Shown: positions 11,792 through 24,753, counted from the stretch's first letter. The stretch: 64,000 nucleotides of DNA from Fragum whitleyi (GCA_948146395.1 OX411555.1:43516225-43580224), one strand, 5' to 3'. The notes: a model not told the origin generated them from the letters alone. Translations and numbers: made by a program.

Positions 11792-12174
11792 CAGTTAGTA
11801 ACATCGTGAAATTGACATCCATTTCGATCAAAAACATTCTAAATCGCTCACTCAGGTCTCCATTCATTTTTTCGAAACATTCACTCAAACCATTTAAAAC
11901 CGCTCCAAATTAAAAAAAAAAGATAAGATCAACAACTATATCCAATATAAAAAATGGTAAGAAAACAATCCTTGGTCCTTGGAGATAAAGAATGCTACCA
12001 ATACGGCCCAAATGCATTATTTAAATAATGCAATAAATATCGCTTATTTTGTTCATCTTGAACGAAATTAGCTATATTGGATTACCTCCCCTTTATTGCA
12101 TTTCGCTCATTTAGTTCTAATCCAAAATCATTCCTAAATCATTCACTTTGTCAATTTAATGATGTTCTCAACTG
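11792..12174. mobile_element. 440-bp TIR element, copy A2
   Basis: Starts 'cagttagtaacatcgtgaaa' after TA and ends with an inverted terminus 'ttctcaactg' before TA. It has the typical 'ttcgaaacattcactcaaac' stretch and a damaged central palindrome around 12030-12095. Only about 78 bp separates it from the next copy. Confidence 0.8.
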
Positions 12175-12251
12175 TAGTTGCAGCCTGTCACGGATAGTTT
12201 ACAAGCTTTATGTGAGAGTTTAGACAGGAAGAAGATCTTTAAGAGATATTA

Positions 12252-12689
12252 CAGTTAATAACATCGTGAAATTGACATTCACCTCAATCTAAACCATTCT
12301 AAATCGATCACTCAGCGCTCCAACCATGCATTCCAAACACTCACTCAAACCATTCAAAAACGATCAAACCTATTGAAAAATATAGAATCAACAACATCAT
12401 TCAAAATAAATTTTGACAGAGAAAAATCGCGATTTCACTGACATAATTCAAATAGTTAGCGCCTCATTGGTTCTTAAAGAAATTTGAAGCTGTGAACAGA
12501 ACTTGTATTCACTTTTTTATTTAAGGGAGGTAATCAATATCGCAAATTTTGTTCATCCCGAACAAAATTTGCGATATAGGATTACCTCCCATTAAATTCA
12601 CCCAAAACTCGCTCCACACACTCATTCAATTTCATTCCTAAATCGTTCCAAAATCATTCACCTTGTCAATTTCACGATGTTGTTTACTG
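12252..12689. mobile_element. 440-bp TIR element, copy A3 (best preserved)
   Basis: Left end 'cagttaataacatcgtgaaa', right end '...cacgatgttgtttactg', both flanked by TA, which suggests a TA target duplication as in Tc1/mariner-type non-autonomous elements (inference). The centre, about 12525-12590, is a long inverted repeat: 'gggaggtaatcaatatcgca' against 'tgcgatataggattacctcc', with 'gttcatcccgaac' at the tip. It is bracketed by 'ccattc/attca' repeats. There is no ORF. Confidence 0.85.
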
Positions 12690-12839
12690 TACCCACAATC
12701 AATGTTTTCCATCTATCTAATAAAATTAAACTGAATCAGAACCTATACTACTTCGCACATAACATATGATATATATCATATCAATGAAAAAATGTGTTTG
12801 TTCTGCGGTCTGCCGTCTTTTGCATACAGAGTGTAATCG

Positions 12840-13700
12840 TATAGTCTTAACTTGAAATAAAATGGCCTTGACAGTTGACCTTAACTTTTGTCACACGAGC
12901 TTTACCTTTCAGCAGAAACATTTGAATGGCATCTATCTACAATACGAATAAGACATTTGTTACAAGAATAAGCTTGAAGAAAATTGAAAAAAAGGTAAAG
13001 CTATATCTTAAGTTTGATGTTGGTAAATGACCATTACCTTTTCACATAATCTTGACCCTTGGTGTCAGCAGATGCACACCATTGATCAACATGAAAAAAA
13101 GAACCGTGGATCTTCAAAAGACTTGAAAAAATTGACAATGATATTTTTGTTATGATTTATGTGACCTTGGTAAATAACATTGACCTTAGCACGTGACCTT
13201 GACCCTTTGCATAATGCATTTCATTCAGATCTAGCACATGCCAAATATAAGCATTGTACCTTAAAAAGGTGGGAAGGAAAAGTGTTTTTTGAACGTTTGA
13301 CCTTAGTAAATAGTCTTGATATGATCACATGGCTTTAACCTTAGTTCTTGTAGATGCAACTTTGAGCATTGAATCTAAAATAGGCTGGAAGTACTAGCCA
13401 ATGTTAAGTTTAATTGTTATGTTTTTGAACAGTCGACCTTGTATATGACCTTGACCTTATCACATGATATTGACTTTGCCCTCAGCAGATGTCTACCATC
13501 GACAATCATCAATATGCCAATTACAATTGAGCCTGTGCGTGAGACTTCCAACCATTTCAAATTTTTAAAAAGCAAAGACTCTGACCAGCCTGTGCATCCG
13601 CTTAGTCGGACCAGAGTCTTCCTTATGCGTTTAGTCGACAGATAAGGTCTTAAAGTATCTGTAGACCATCAGGTAACTTTATTTGTAGGGTTTGAGGCTG
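12840..13700. repeat. Degenerate tandem repeat rich in 'gaccttgacc'
   Basis: The motif 'gaccttgacctt' with flanking 'cacatg' and 'cagatg' recurs at intervals of roughly 120-170 bp (around 12870, 13030, 13190, 13330 and 13440). The open frame at 13439-13645 falls in this repeat and is not treated as a gene. Confidence 0.55.
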
Positions 13701-13794
13701 TCTATGCCTCTCAATATTTTAACCTCGCATACATTTCAAATTGTTGTAAATGTCACGCACAGACTCAGATATTAAATAATGAAAATTGATATTA

Positions 13795-14197
13795 AGATCG
13801 TCCAAGCAGAGCTCCATTAATTCATTCAAAACACTCACTCAACTCATTAAAAAGTGCCCCGAAAACGTTTAAATACATTCGAAATCGTTCAAATTTAATC
13901 AACATTCATTTAAATTTATCTAAATATTCAGCGATTTTTTGGTTTGTGTGGAATTTGAACCAACCGATTGGTACGTGACGACACACAAATTGTACATTGC
14001 GTCGATTATTTTTCAAAGGGAGGTCAGCATTCGGAACATCGATCGGACTTTTCCGTAACTTGAAAAGTACCTCGGACGTAAGTGAAGTAATTTTGGGTCA
14101 TTTATTGATAATTCGGCTCCTGGTGGTACTTCGGTTAATACGCTTGAAGAAAATCACATTTAGGTTATTCTTTCCGATCGTCTTTCGAGATCTTTAG
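13795..14197. repeat. Truncated relative of the 440-bp TIR element
   Basis: 'gagctccattaattcattca' and 'acactcactcaactcatt' belong to the element's left arm. 'tttggtttgtgtggaatttg' at about 13937 resembles the variant copy at 39451. Neither terminus is intact. Confidence 0.5.
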
Positions 14198-14262
14198 GCA
14201 TATTATAATTTGGTGACAAAACGCAGTAGGACACTGCGTTTTGTTAGAAAATTATGATATGC
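14198..14262. repeat. 65-bp hairpin
   Basis: 'gcatattataatttggtgac...aaaacgcagt' pairs with 'actgcgttttgttagaaaat...gatatgc' around a 5-bp loop. A diverged relative with 'aaaacgcgctataacactgc' lies near 34667. It is probably a small foldback element. Confidence 0.6.
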
Positions 14263-14294
14263 CCCCTTTCATTCTTTCGTTGCTTTTGTTTTAT

Positions 14295-14371
14295 GCACAA
14301 GCAGTTGAGCAACATAAGACCGCCATAGCTATAGCGGTAAAGCCAAAACATTATGGAAAATGGTCATTTTG
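14295..14371 (-). repeat. Right half of the distant inverted repeat pair
   Basis: Inverted counterpart of 8121-8190, from 'gcacaagcagttgagcaac' to 'aaaacattatggaaaatgg'. Confidence 0.6.
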
Positions 14372-15014
14372 TACACAACAAGCAACTGCATGATGGTTGG
14401 ATAAAATAGGCTCATATTTTAACAAAGTAAAGTCTAATGTACTACCCAGGTACATTAAGGTGAAGTGCACACCCATTGAAGCGCATACACACTCTGTATA
14501 TGCATTTACAATAGCCATGCACCAACCAAAATATAATAAAAGATTTAAAGAAACATGGTTCTAATTTCACCCTCTATATTGTCTCCCTTGTACGAAACGA
14601 AAATACAAGAAATAAGACAAAAGGGTTGCATTAACGATATACATGTATGTTTGAGTTTAGTATTGATGCGGAATACTATTAATAATTCAGTTAAAAATAT
14701 ATATCAATGACGTAGAATGGATAAATTTGTTAACATTTTTATAATGTAGAATTGGATATTGAGAAGAAATTAAAAGACATATTCGAACGCATTTATACAT
14801 TGAGTATGATATTTTAGCCCATTTGTTACCAATGCACCTAACGACGTTATTGAATTAGGGTGTACAAAAAATTGAACATTTAATTATTTGAGAATAAAAG
14901 TGTATCTCTAATTTCAAAAGCCTTGGTAATGAATGAACTGAGGTTAATAAGAAGTTTTTTATTGTCGGACGTCATAAGTAGAATAAGCTTATGCATATTT
15001 GGTCTTTCTCTATA

Positions 15015-16389
15015 TTACCGGTTCAAATACAGTTTTCTTATATCCGAGTAAAGTGGGCATTCCATTATAAAATGAAATTCGTCCTCTAAAACATTACAAT
15101 TTAAACATTTGCGCTCATCTATAGGTAAAGATAAAGGTTTAGACCACCTTCCGGTTTCGATTGCTAGCCTATGAGATGACATACGTAGCCGGGAAATAGC
15201 TTCACGGAATTTGCAAACCTTAACAATATCTAAATACGGCTGGAAACGAAAGTTGCAAAAAGATCGGTAAAAAAGAGCTCTACTTGAATCGTTGATTCGG
15301 ATATTCCAATCTTGAATAAATTGGTCTTTAATTCTTTGCTTAACAACTAAAAGAAATGCCTTTACATCTCCAACCCCCTGTTGATGGTTTGCTTCACCAA
15401 ATCCTAGAGTAAATAGGGAATTTCTCAATAGAGAGCACCAGTTTATTATATTTCCGTTACGCTCAATGTCAGATTCTAAAAGAAGATATACTTGTTTAAT
15501 ATACTTTGTTTCACTTGATTGTACGACCTTTAACCAATATCTTATTATATTTAGGATCCTGAGCTTTTTGCATGGGTAATCTATTTAATTCTCCATAAAC
15601 AAAATCATTTTGCGTAGATTTTTTTACATTGAGATTTTAGTATGGATGCGCTCTACGGCCAAACCACTGTTAAAACCCCACACCTCGCTGCCATAGTTCA
15701 AAATTGGCGTTATAAGTTTATCAAAAAGATCAAGTCTATGGCTTACGTCAAGAGACGTAAATTTACATGGATTTTTTTTCATGCTGTAAATAGCCTTCAA
15801 TGCTTGACCAGACAATGTTTTTTGTGCTTCTGAGAACAACCCCCAGAGGTGAAAACAAGTCCAAGGTATGTAAATTTATTCACAATTTCTAAACTTTGAC
15901 CATCATAAAGAAACGTCAAATTATCTGGTAAATCTCCCTCTTTTCTGAAAACGACTACCTATGTTTTTGAAGTGTTTATTTTAAGTTTCCACCGCTCGCA
16001 GTACTCGTGCAATGCGTTTAGACTTAATTGTAATTCTTCTGCAGAATTGGCGAAAACAACAATATCATCTGCATAAAGTATCAAAAATGGTTTTAAGGAA
16101 CAAATATCAATTCCTTCAATTCCATTTTTTATAAAGGTATCTTCAATATCATTTAAAAGCATTGAAAATAGAAAGGGAGATAGACATTCACCCTGTCTAA
16201 CACCTAGCCCACATTCAAAGGTATTACCTATATTATTTTGATGTTTAACTTTTGACTTCACAGATGAGTACATAGACCTCAATATATTAAGTACCTTGCC
16301 ACGGAGACCTAGTTTAATTAATTTATACCATAGGTTATCTCTGGTCACATAGTCGAATGCTCTACTAAAATCGATAAAAGCACAGAATT
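15015..16389 (-). pseudogene. Non-LTR retrotransposon reverse transcriptase, 5'-truncated and broken
   Basis: The frame 16389-15959 encodes the palm of a LINE reverse transcriptase. It has motif A (IDFSRAFD) at its start, then GVRQGECLSPFLF (motif B region), then LILYADD (motif C, catalytic aspartates). A TAG follows NTSKT near 15958. The thumb then continues in another frame (KFTYLGLVF; FSEAQKTLSGQALKAIYS; LNYGSEVWG) through 15624. The C-terminal part, 15428-15015, ends with a CLNC...H...C zinc-knuckle-like motif and a stop at 15015. The endonuclease and fingers are missing, as is normal for 5'-truncated LINE insertions. The clade cannot be fixed from this fragment. It is not expressed as one protein and is inactive. 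Confidence 0.88.
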
Positions 16390-17576
16390 ATTTTTCTCCT
16401 CGATTGATCATATGATTTATAAGCCCGTGTAAGTACATTTTCAATCGCAAAAATACAGGTTAATTTCAATGATGGTGTTTGACAATGGACATTGTAACCA
16501 ACATTAAATGTCCGATTTTCTTGTTTTCAAATTGTTTTCTAGTGATACCAACTACACAACTTTGAATTAAAACGACTAAGTTTGGTGATTATCAAAAACC
16601 GTAATTAGAGCGATGATCCCAAGATTCATTCCAGAATATTGGATTTATTACAAATAAAATCAACAATGTTCCACGACCTATCAGCCCAAGCCCCCACAAA
16701 CCAACAAAAAATTTGACAGCTCTGAAAAAGCAACGTGGAAAGTGATATTTTCAGTTTTTGTAAATGGACAACGTTCCAGTGTAGAACATGTCGTCTTTTT
16801 CATTGACATAGTGAGGATATAAAGGGATTAGGAGATTTTAAACCAGTGTAGATACAGTTTTGAAACTGTGTACACATTTGTTTAGAGCCGTGTAGATTAA
16901 GCAAGACGTTGGTAAATGTCTTTATCGTCATGTTTTGAAAGTAGCCGGATAATTAATTCGAAAAATAAAGGGAAATAAGGGAAATACATATTTGTATTTA
17001 ATACATTTTTCAATTCTTAAATTTTGGAACACGGAAGCGGTACTTGGAAAATATCGTGTGTTTATGATAAGTTATAGTATTGTTATCATTGTGAAATTTC
17101 AGTTCCAATAACTTCCCTCTAAAACATTGCAAAAAAACTTCATTAGAACGGTCCTTAGGCCTTGCTCTCTCAGACTTTTTAAAGTTCTAATTTGGCGTTG
17201 GATCAGGTTTCTAAAGGCTTTCGAGTCAGGACAACGTGACGTCCTAAGGGAAAAATATTAAAACTGTAATTAATTTAAACTAAGCGTAGATGATGAATAA
17301 TTTTGTGTATAACATTATTCAATCAAAAGTTAAGATTGAGGTGAGCTTGCCTTCGCTTCTGGCATCGCGAAGAACCCTTGACCAAATTCCAAAGATAAAT
17401 AGACTATTCTAGGACTTATTCTAATCAATAACAAAGGTTTGTAGGTGATTGTCTTTGATTCTGGCATGTTGTTTAAACCTTGACACTTACCTTGTCCCTT
17501 GCCCTACTTTCTAAAATATCTGTTTTTACTTCCGGGAAAATATTATGTTACTTAAAAACGTTAGTATAGTTAACTA
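16390..17576. other. Non-genic stretch
   Basis: No gene or strong repeat was recognised. The abrupt loss of LINE coding similarity at 16389 marks the 5' truncation point. Confidence 0.5.
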
Positions 17577-18002
17577 CATCGTGAAAATGACAAGGTGAAT
17601 GATTTTGGAATGATAAAGGAAAGAAATTGAATGAGTGTGTGGAGTGAGTCTTGAGTGAATTAAATGGGAGTAATCCAATATCTCAAATTTTGTTCAGGAT
17701 GAACAAAATTAGCGATATTGATTACCTCACTTTAATAAAATATGCATACAAGTTCTATAGATAACTTCCTTTTTCTTCAAGAACCTATAAGACGCTTAAA
17801 ATCTGAATTATTTCAGTGAAATCGCGATATTTCTCGAACCAACTTTATTTTGAATGACATTGTTGAATCTTTATTTTTCATTCGGTTTGAGCGTTATTGA
17901 ATGGTATGAGTGAGTGTTTGGAATGGATGAATGCAGCGCCGAATGAGTGATTTAGAATGGTTATGATCGAGATGAATGTCAAATTCACGATATTATTAAC
18001 TG
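17577..18002. mobile_element. 440-bp TIR element, copy A4 (inverted)
   Basis: Begins 'tagttaactacatcgtgaaa' and ends 'cacgatattattaactg' before TA. It is in reverse orientation relative to A3, so the 'gaatgaatg'-type repeats come on the right. The centre 'gggagtaatccaatatctca' pairs with 'gatattgattacctcac'. Confidence 0.8.
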
Positions 18003-18397
18003 TAGTTGATTTTTGGTGGTTTCAACACCATGTTGAACCCTTGACCTACACATTGACATTTGTCCTACTTTCTCAAGTATTAAACAACGGTCTAGGACTA
18101 CATTAAGTCAATATTTAGGGAATGTTAATGAATTTCATTTGCTTCTGGAATCAGATTGAACCCTTATGTCATTGACGATTGGCATAATTTCTTAAATTTT
18201 GAATTATTAGCATAAGGTTAAAAACTGTATAATGTTACTCATGAAATTTTGTTTGTCTTTGATTCTGGTGCCATGAAGAATTTAATAGCAAATTTAAATA
18301 GTTCTAAAATTCAAGAATTGAATAATGTTTCGTGTTACCCTTATGTCACTTTTCAAAATAATAACCCGGCTACTTTCAAAACATGACGACAAAGTCA

Positions 18398-18720
18398 TTA
18401 TTTACCACGTCAACAATCGTCATGGTGCATGTAGCCTGTAAATAAACCATAATTTCGTACCATACTACCTTGGATAATGATATTTCAGTGAAGCTCAAGT
18501 AAAACTTACGTTCTAAATTCAGCGTTTTTAACGTTAACGCTTAATTTAGAATGTAAGTTACCACGTCAACAATCGTCATGGCGCATGTAGTCTGTAAATA
18601 AACCATCATTTCGTACCCCACTTCTTTGGCTGATGATATTTCAGTGAAGCTTAAATAAAACTAACGTTCTAAATTCAGCGTCTTTAACGTTAACGCTTAA
18701 TTTAGAATGTAAGTTTTATT
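18398..18720. repeat. Two tandem ~161-bp repeats, each with a hairpin
   Basis: Units start 'ttaccacgtcaacaatcgtc' at 18398 and about 18559. Each ends in an imperfect hairpin, 'cttacgttctaaattcagcg' against 'cgcttaatttagaatgtaag', centred on 'taacgtta'. It looks like a duplicated foldback unit. Confidence 0.75.
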
Positions 18721-19100
18721 TGAGCTTCGTCTGAAAACAAACATTCGTCAGCTGAAGTACGCTCTATCTGTCTAACTCAATGTCTGTACATATAAGCCAT
18801 AAAACCAGTAGAAATAGATTATTTTCAAACAATAAATGGAAGCTTCGTTTGAAGGTTGGTTCTAATTGTTAATCTTTAAGTAGCCTGGGGCTTCTGTCTT
18901 ACCAAGTTCTTTTATCCAGATGTTTTGTCAAAAGTAATAAATGTACCATAGATTTTATACAAGCATTTCGCCGTTTTTTCACTCAAACCTCGTAACTACA
19001 GCTTTAAACAAGCTGCAGTTTCGAGGTTTTTGCAGAAAACCGACGATATGCACCATCGGGAGCGATGTTGGGATTCTGGGTTAATAGGGACACATCCTTA

Positions 19101-19404
19101 CAACCAACAACATCGTGAAATTGACAAAGTGAAATTAAAAAGAGAAACCCAATGTCGCTAATTTTGTTCAGGATGGACCAAATAAGGGACATTTATTACC
19201 TCCCTCAAATATAAATATGCATATAAGTTCTGTAAATAGGTGTCTGTTTCTTCAAAAACCTTTAAGACGAGCATTATTGCGTGATTTTGGAGCGATTTTG
19301 AACGGTTTGAGTGAGTGTTAGGAATGAATGATTGGAGCGCTAAGCGAATGAATCTGAATGGTTTTGTTTGAGATAAATGTCAATTTTAAGATGTTACTAA
19401 TTGT
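19101..19404. mobile_element. 440-bp TIR element, copy A5 (decayed)
   Basis: 'caacaacatcgtgaaattga' at the left and 'atgtcaattttaagatgtta' at the right mark the termini. The interior keeps 'ttgttcaggatg' from the central palindrome but is shortened. Confidence 0.65.
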
Positions 19405-20450
19405 AGTAACTCTTCGTTTCGCATAAGTGTTACATGTTCCATCAAAAATTTTGTGAACACATTTCGCTAATTGAAAAGGAATTTGTTCGTAAACTTGATC
19501 GATGTATAATTGGTCGATGTTTCTTTGAGAGTTATTCATTGGTTTAGGAGTTGTTCATATATTTCATAGCAAGAAAACGGTCCCATCCTGCTTCACCCAT
19601 ATTTATATGCCAAACAGAATTTAGCAAAACCGGTTTAAGGAAACATCCATGCAGATTTTTGTTCAAATTTGCCCCCTTGTTAGAGAGCAGAAAAGAGGTT
19701 TAAAATAAAAAATGAAAAACACCCTCCCTCTACCACACCCATATTTCACGGCTAATCAAAATTTCAAAAACAAGTTTTTAAAAGGATAACCCTTTAAGCA
19801 TTTCTGCAAAAATTAATTGGAATTGTCCGATAGGTTTAGGAGAAAACGACATTTCAAGATTTCAAAGCCAAGAACTTCCCCGCCCATATTTGTTATTATT
19901 GTAAAATCAAAATTTCACGTACATGTTTTGAAAAGGGTCATTCAAGAAAAAAATGGTATGGTTGAAATTGGAACAGTGGGAAAAGAATATTTGAAAATTT
20001 CAGGGTGAACATACGCCACGCCTTTATTTAGGGGCCAATCAAAATTTCAAGAACAATTTTTAAGCAGGGTAACAAAATATAGTAGGTATTCATTGACAAT
20101 TATTAACCACACTTAGAGTGTTCTTTTACCAACTTACTAGAAAATGGTGGTAAATGTCATAATAGATTTGGTTCAGATGCAACTTTCTGCAGAAAATGCC
20201 TCGAAGTTACCAACAAGTTTTAAAAAGGGTCCTCAAATTAACATTCTTGTCAAGTTTTATTGAAATCTGTCCGTTGGTTACAGGGGAGATTTTTCAAAGA
20301 ACTGTTGACGACTTCCGACCTACGCACGACGCACCAAAGGCGATCTCACAAGCTCAACGACAGTACGTAGTGCTCAAAATTCGACTGAACCCCCCCCCCC
20401 CTTAATATGGGCGTGGCAGTTTGGGGCTTTTTTGACCCTGAAATCTTTAA
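19405..20450. repeat. Degenerate long tandem repeat
   Basis: Phrases such as 'ccacgcccatattt', 'caaaatttcaagaac' and 'gtccgataggtttagg' recur several times at intervals of about 160-200 bp. A 'ttgacgacttccgacctacg' tail lies near 20305 and a C run near 20391. This is characteristic of molluscan dispersed repeats (inference). No gene. Confidence 0.5.
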
Positions 20451-23400
20451 ACATCTTCTCATTAACCAATGAACCGTTTTAAATAAAACATGGTAGGTAT
20501 ATTTCTTGGGTGACAAAAACATTTGGAAATGGGTTTTTAAATTTGTTAACGTTTTTTTTTTTTTTTTTTTTTGTATCTATGGACTTTGAACTTGAAGTTC
20601 CACTTATTGAGAACTTAAAAATAACTTCATCGATTTCACTCAAAAGATATTAATAATCGGAAAGTTATATTAAATCTTACAATGTGTACTCATGCCGGCT
20701 GTTACGAAGAATAGCACTGCTTTATCATATTGTTTGCATTAATAATGCCTTATTTGGATGCATTTATTCAATATAAGAGTTAAGATTTTATTGAATTGCA
20801 GCCATTGTATTTATCACAATCTGCCTTGTTCTTATGCGATTCTTTAAATAATTGAATTTTATAGTACGTTTTAGAATTTGTAAAATAGCTGAAACCTTGT
20901 GGTTAGTTTAAGACTAACCTGTCTCAAGCCGAGACTTAATACATACATATTCTTTTAGACATGCCTTCGGAAATGATGAAATACCTGGGATATGAAAATT
21001 GTATGAAATGCGAATATGCAAGGAGACAAAATAACCCTGGTTTGATACGGAACTAAGACATTTAAACAATCAAAGCGCTAAAAGCGCTGGCGGCCTGTTT
21101 TTTAAAAAGGCAGGGTGACATTCGAAGCACACGCTCCAGTTATTTTTTATCCTTTTATCAAAGTTTTTATGACGAGGAAAACCAAGAGTTCCATTTACCT
21201 ATAGAGATCGTAGGCCACATTCCGAACTCACTTAAATGAAGAATGCCAAACGGTATGCTCACTATATAGCGCTGAGTCCGCCAAAAATAACTAATTCCCA
21301 AGGTATAGATTCTTACGCCCGATATCGCTTTGAAGACAGGCGCAACTCGCGTTTTTATAATTTTAGTTGAGTTGATTGCCAATGATTGGTTTGCTAATAG
21401 TCAGTCAATCTATCCATTCGATTATTCTGTCTAACAATCGTAGTAATGCTGTTTTACTAGGGGCACAAGCTCGTCGGCTCTTTCTTTTACATTGAATTAA
21501 CTTCCATAAAGAAGTTATATTTTACTGTGGGAACACAAGAGACTGATAGGGTCAACTTCTCCCTTTCTCACAATATGGATCACCCTTTACTCATACCCCA
21601 TTATTTTTTAATTTCTACCCTAGTTATATATCAAATTACACTCATGTTTATTTAATGTCTGCAACCTGTTCCAAGTTTGCCCAGTCTAAAATTTTATCTT
21701 CTGTTGAGGCGTTTAAGGATGGGATATGGTTATTAAATTTTTCTAATTTAGATTAATCCATTACAAGACAACAAATGCTTAGACGGGTCCAAAATGTAAA
21801 GGGTTGCAGAAGACATACAATAAGTGAGCAAATAAGTAAAATTTGTACCACAAAGGGTAGATTATATTAGGGAAAAAGGAGAAAGTGTTAGCTGGCAGCA
21901 TTTCTTCTTTTCCCTATTAGCATGGTCATCCGTCGAGAACAAATATAAAAGCTATGTATCTTTAACACAAAAGTGATTTGGGCAGTGATAAGTAAGAAAA
22001 TATCTGGTACACGTGATAAGGACAAGGTGAATAATCAAGGTCATATTCCAGAAAATTGACCTCGTACGTTGTTTCATCTGTTCAGTTCCCTCGCCTTCAG
22101 TACTATCAGTACTTTGATTTTAGCATGTAAGCACTGCGTTGAACACACAAAGCACTTCGTGTTGCACAAAAGTTGATGACGTTTACTAGACCTATTTTTT
22201 GCGCGCGCGTGAGCACAATAAAGCTACGTAGTACACACACGTTGTTCGGTTTTTGACTCGATTATCTTTTTCCTAGGCAATTTCTAGGATTCAGGGTTGT
22301 TTCCTATGGTCTGCTAAACAAGGCCAAAGTATGGGACAAGTATAGACTGTTTTAATACAAAATGACAATGTAATTGAGATGATATAATTTTATTCCACTG
22401 AAGCAAAATTGTCTTTGATGCATATTCACTATGCTGCGAAATTTCTATAATGTAACCACTTGGACAGCCTTTATTACGAAATACAAGTTTGTTCATGGAT
22501 CGATACGCGCAGTCTCAAGTTCATGACAATGAAAAATAATAACACATAATCATTAGGATTCAGAATAGGACTGCAGACAATGTAATAAATGAAATAAACA
22601 ACTGTTCTGGTCTGATATGAAAATGAAAAAAACAAACTGAATACAATCCTGTTTAAAAATCTTCCAGTAGACTCACTTTTAACAGATTTTGAAGCATTAT
22701 TGTAAAACATTTTTCATATCAGACATAACAAATTGATCTACGGTGTTAAGATTTTTACTGAAATGTTTTCTAACCATCCTCGAAAGTGAATTGTCCATAT
22801 TTTCAGCTATTTTTAGTACGACCAATTTAGAACGAATCGTCAAATTATTATTATTGCATTGATAAACTTTGCGTAGTCTCTCTCTTGCATTGGTGTTGCA
22901 AATTTATACTTCGATTATTACTTTCTTACATAGCACAGCAGATATTCACTAAATGTCAAGGGGCAATAATTCTAGGACAGTTTTTTTTGTAAGAAATACA
23001 TCCCTTTCTCGACTGAGATATTCCCAATATTCATTACCTGCAGTCGAGCGTTGCTATCCGCTTGCGACGCTCTTGTTATAGCGGAACAACCACCAACCAT
23101 TCAAATTGAAGAGATTATTGGTGTGTTTATCATAAACAGCACAAATGCGTGATCCACTGTGGAAAGAGGGCAAGAGAGTAAAATTTCCGTTTCTACAGTC
23201 AACGACGATCCTTGTGGTCAGCCATCAGGCAATCAAATGATTAGAAGGTCGAAAGAAACACATGTTCACGAATATCTGTTTTTTATATCGCAATAAGGCT
23301 CGCAAAAATGGATAAAGTAGTTAGTAGGGACATTAGTAATGTATCGTTACTTTAATGTTATTTCTATCTAAATATAAAAACACCAATAATTCTTGCTCTT

Positions 23401-23592
23401 TATAGAAAATGTATAGCACAAAGTGGAAAATTAAATCAATATATGTATACTTTACTACGAAGGGAGAGTTTATATAGTTTTAATTATTTATGTTTCCGAA
23501 GCTGAAATATGTCACGATTGTTTGTGTAAATCTGAATCATTAATTTTTTGTGTAAGGCTCATTTCATTTTTTTCAGGGGTAAAATTACAAAT
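20451..23592. other. Long non-genic stretch
   Basis: Nothing coding is supported. A poly-T run lies at about 20551-20572. Around 21590-21910 there are faint traces of the TTAA element ('ctaccctagtt', 'cgggtccaaaatgtaaaggg'). An alternating 'gcgcgcgcg' lies near 22201. The open frames over this stretch are short and unrelated to known proteins. Confidence 0.5.
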
Positions 23593-24753
23593 TTAACTGA
23601 GCTCTGTAGCACTTTGAGGTTCAAGTCTGGGAGAGCTAGAAACAACGTCCCTTGTGCCTGAGTAAAAAAGCCATTTAGATCTTGATAAGTAAGGACAAAA
23701 CAGGGTAAAATAGATATCCAAAAAAGTACTGTTCAGTACCATGTAAATAACAAAATTGATTGAGGAGTTGATTATTTCAAAGGTTAACGAGATGTCACTT
23801 AAAACGAGGAAGTAGTTATTGTACTTTCCGTATAAAGTGAAGCCATCAACAACTATATTCGCTATCAAAAATACATCGCCTGGTAGTAATGCGATTACAA
23901 ATACAACACCTACGGTCACCAGCATAATCGTTACCCTACGCTGTATTTTATACGAAATCGTCGTCGTCAAGTGGTCTCCTGGGTTTTCAGCCGGAATTCG
24001 TCTCTTCCATAATGTTGTAATAATAATGGCATTACAAATAACTACGACAAACATCGGTAACCATCGTAACAAGATGACAGAGAAATGATCGTTATACAAA
24101 TCAAAGAATAATTTGTTTCTGAAATAAAAGCTGTTCCGGGTAAGTATAGTTGTATTTCCTCTGAAAATGACTTCATATTGTACAGGTATTAACGACAGGG
24201 CTCCAAAAGTAAAAATGTAAACAGATATGACTGTCATTATCATACGTCGCCGAGTACAGATGAGTTTGACCTTCATGGGAAACAGTACTGCTATTAGTCT
24301 TTCTGTTGAAATCACTGTCACTAATAGAGTAGAGACTCGACTGAAACATATGTTTGTGTAAAACATTGTTTGAAAACTTAATGTAAAGTATTTGTATGAT
24401 AATCCAGGATCAAATCTTCCAATGATGCATGTCGATTTACGAATCATTGTCGTTATCAAAAACATTCCATCAGAAATTGCTAGACCAATTAGTAACACAG
24501 TTGTGGAAAAGCTTCTGAGTTTTTTGTGTGCCAACACTATAAGGCTAAGTAAATTCCCGGTAATTCCAAATACGACCAAAATCGGCACAGCTACACACTC
24601 GATGGCGAAAATAATATCATCTGTAACAGCTGTCGGAATATCTCCACTGACTTTTGATGAACCACTTGTTTCGGTCGAGTTGTTGGATTGGTTGTTGAAA
24701 ACTAGAGAATCAACACTTGCGTTACCAAAAGTTAAGTTCGAAACACTAATCAT
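23593..24753 (-). CDS. Class A (rhodopsin-type) GPCR, paralog 2
   Basis: Intact single-exon 386-codon receptor, clearly paralogous to the gene at 9192. The N-terminal tail carries several N-glycosylation sequons (NLT 6, NAS 11, NQS 21). TM1 ends GITGNLLSL and keeps the classical Asn1.50 that the other two paralogs have lost. Asp95 lies in LAISD (TM2). ERL is at 151-153, RWLP in TM5, LLPGD with Pro291 in TM6 and NFVIY at 333-337 in TM7. The intracellular loop 3 start KRRIP is shared with the other paralogs. ECL2 carries an extra sequon (NTT at 200) and no cysteine. The C-tail is short and Ser-rich, with only CPY instead of CPC. Expected to signal at the cell surface; the ligand is unknown, probably a peptide or an external chemical cue. 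Confidence 0.93.
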   Translation of the reverse strand: MISVSNLTFGNASVDSLVFNNQSNNSTETSGSSKVSGDIPTAVTDDIIFAIECVAVPILVVFGITGNLLSLIVLAHKKLRSFSTTVLLIGLAISDGMFLITTMIRKSTCIIGRFDPGLSYKYFTLSFQTMFYTNICFSRVSTLLVTVISTERLIAVLFPMKVKLICTRRRMIMTVISVYIFTFGALSLIPVQYEVIFRGNTTILTRNSFYFRNKLFFDLYNDHFSVILLRWLPMFVVVICNAIIITTLWKRRIPAENPGDHLTTTISYKIQRRVTIMLVTVGVVFVIALLPGDVFLIANIVVDGFTLYGKYNNYFLVLSDISLTFEIINSSINFVIYMVLNSTFLDIYFTLFCPYLSRSKWLFYSGTRDVVSSSPRLEPQSATELS

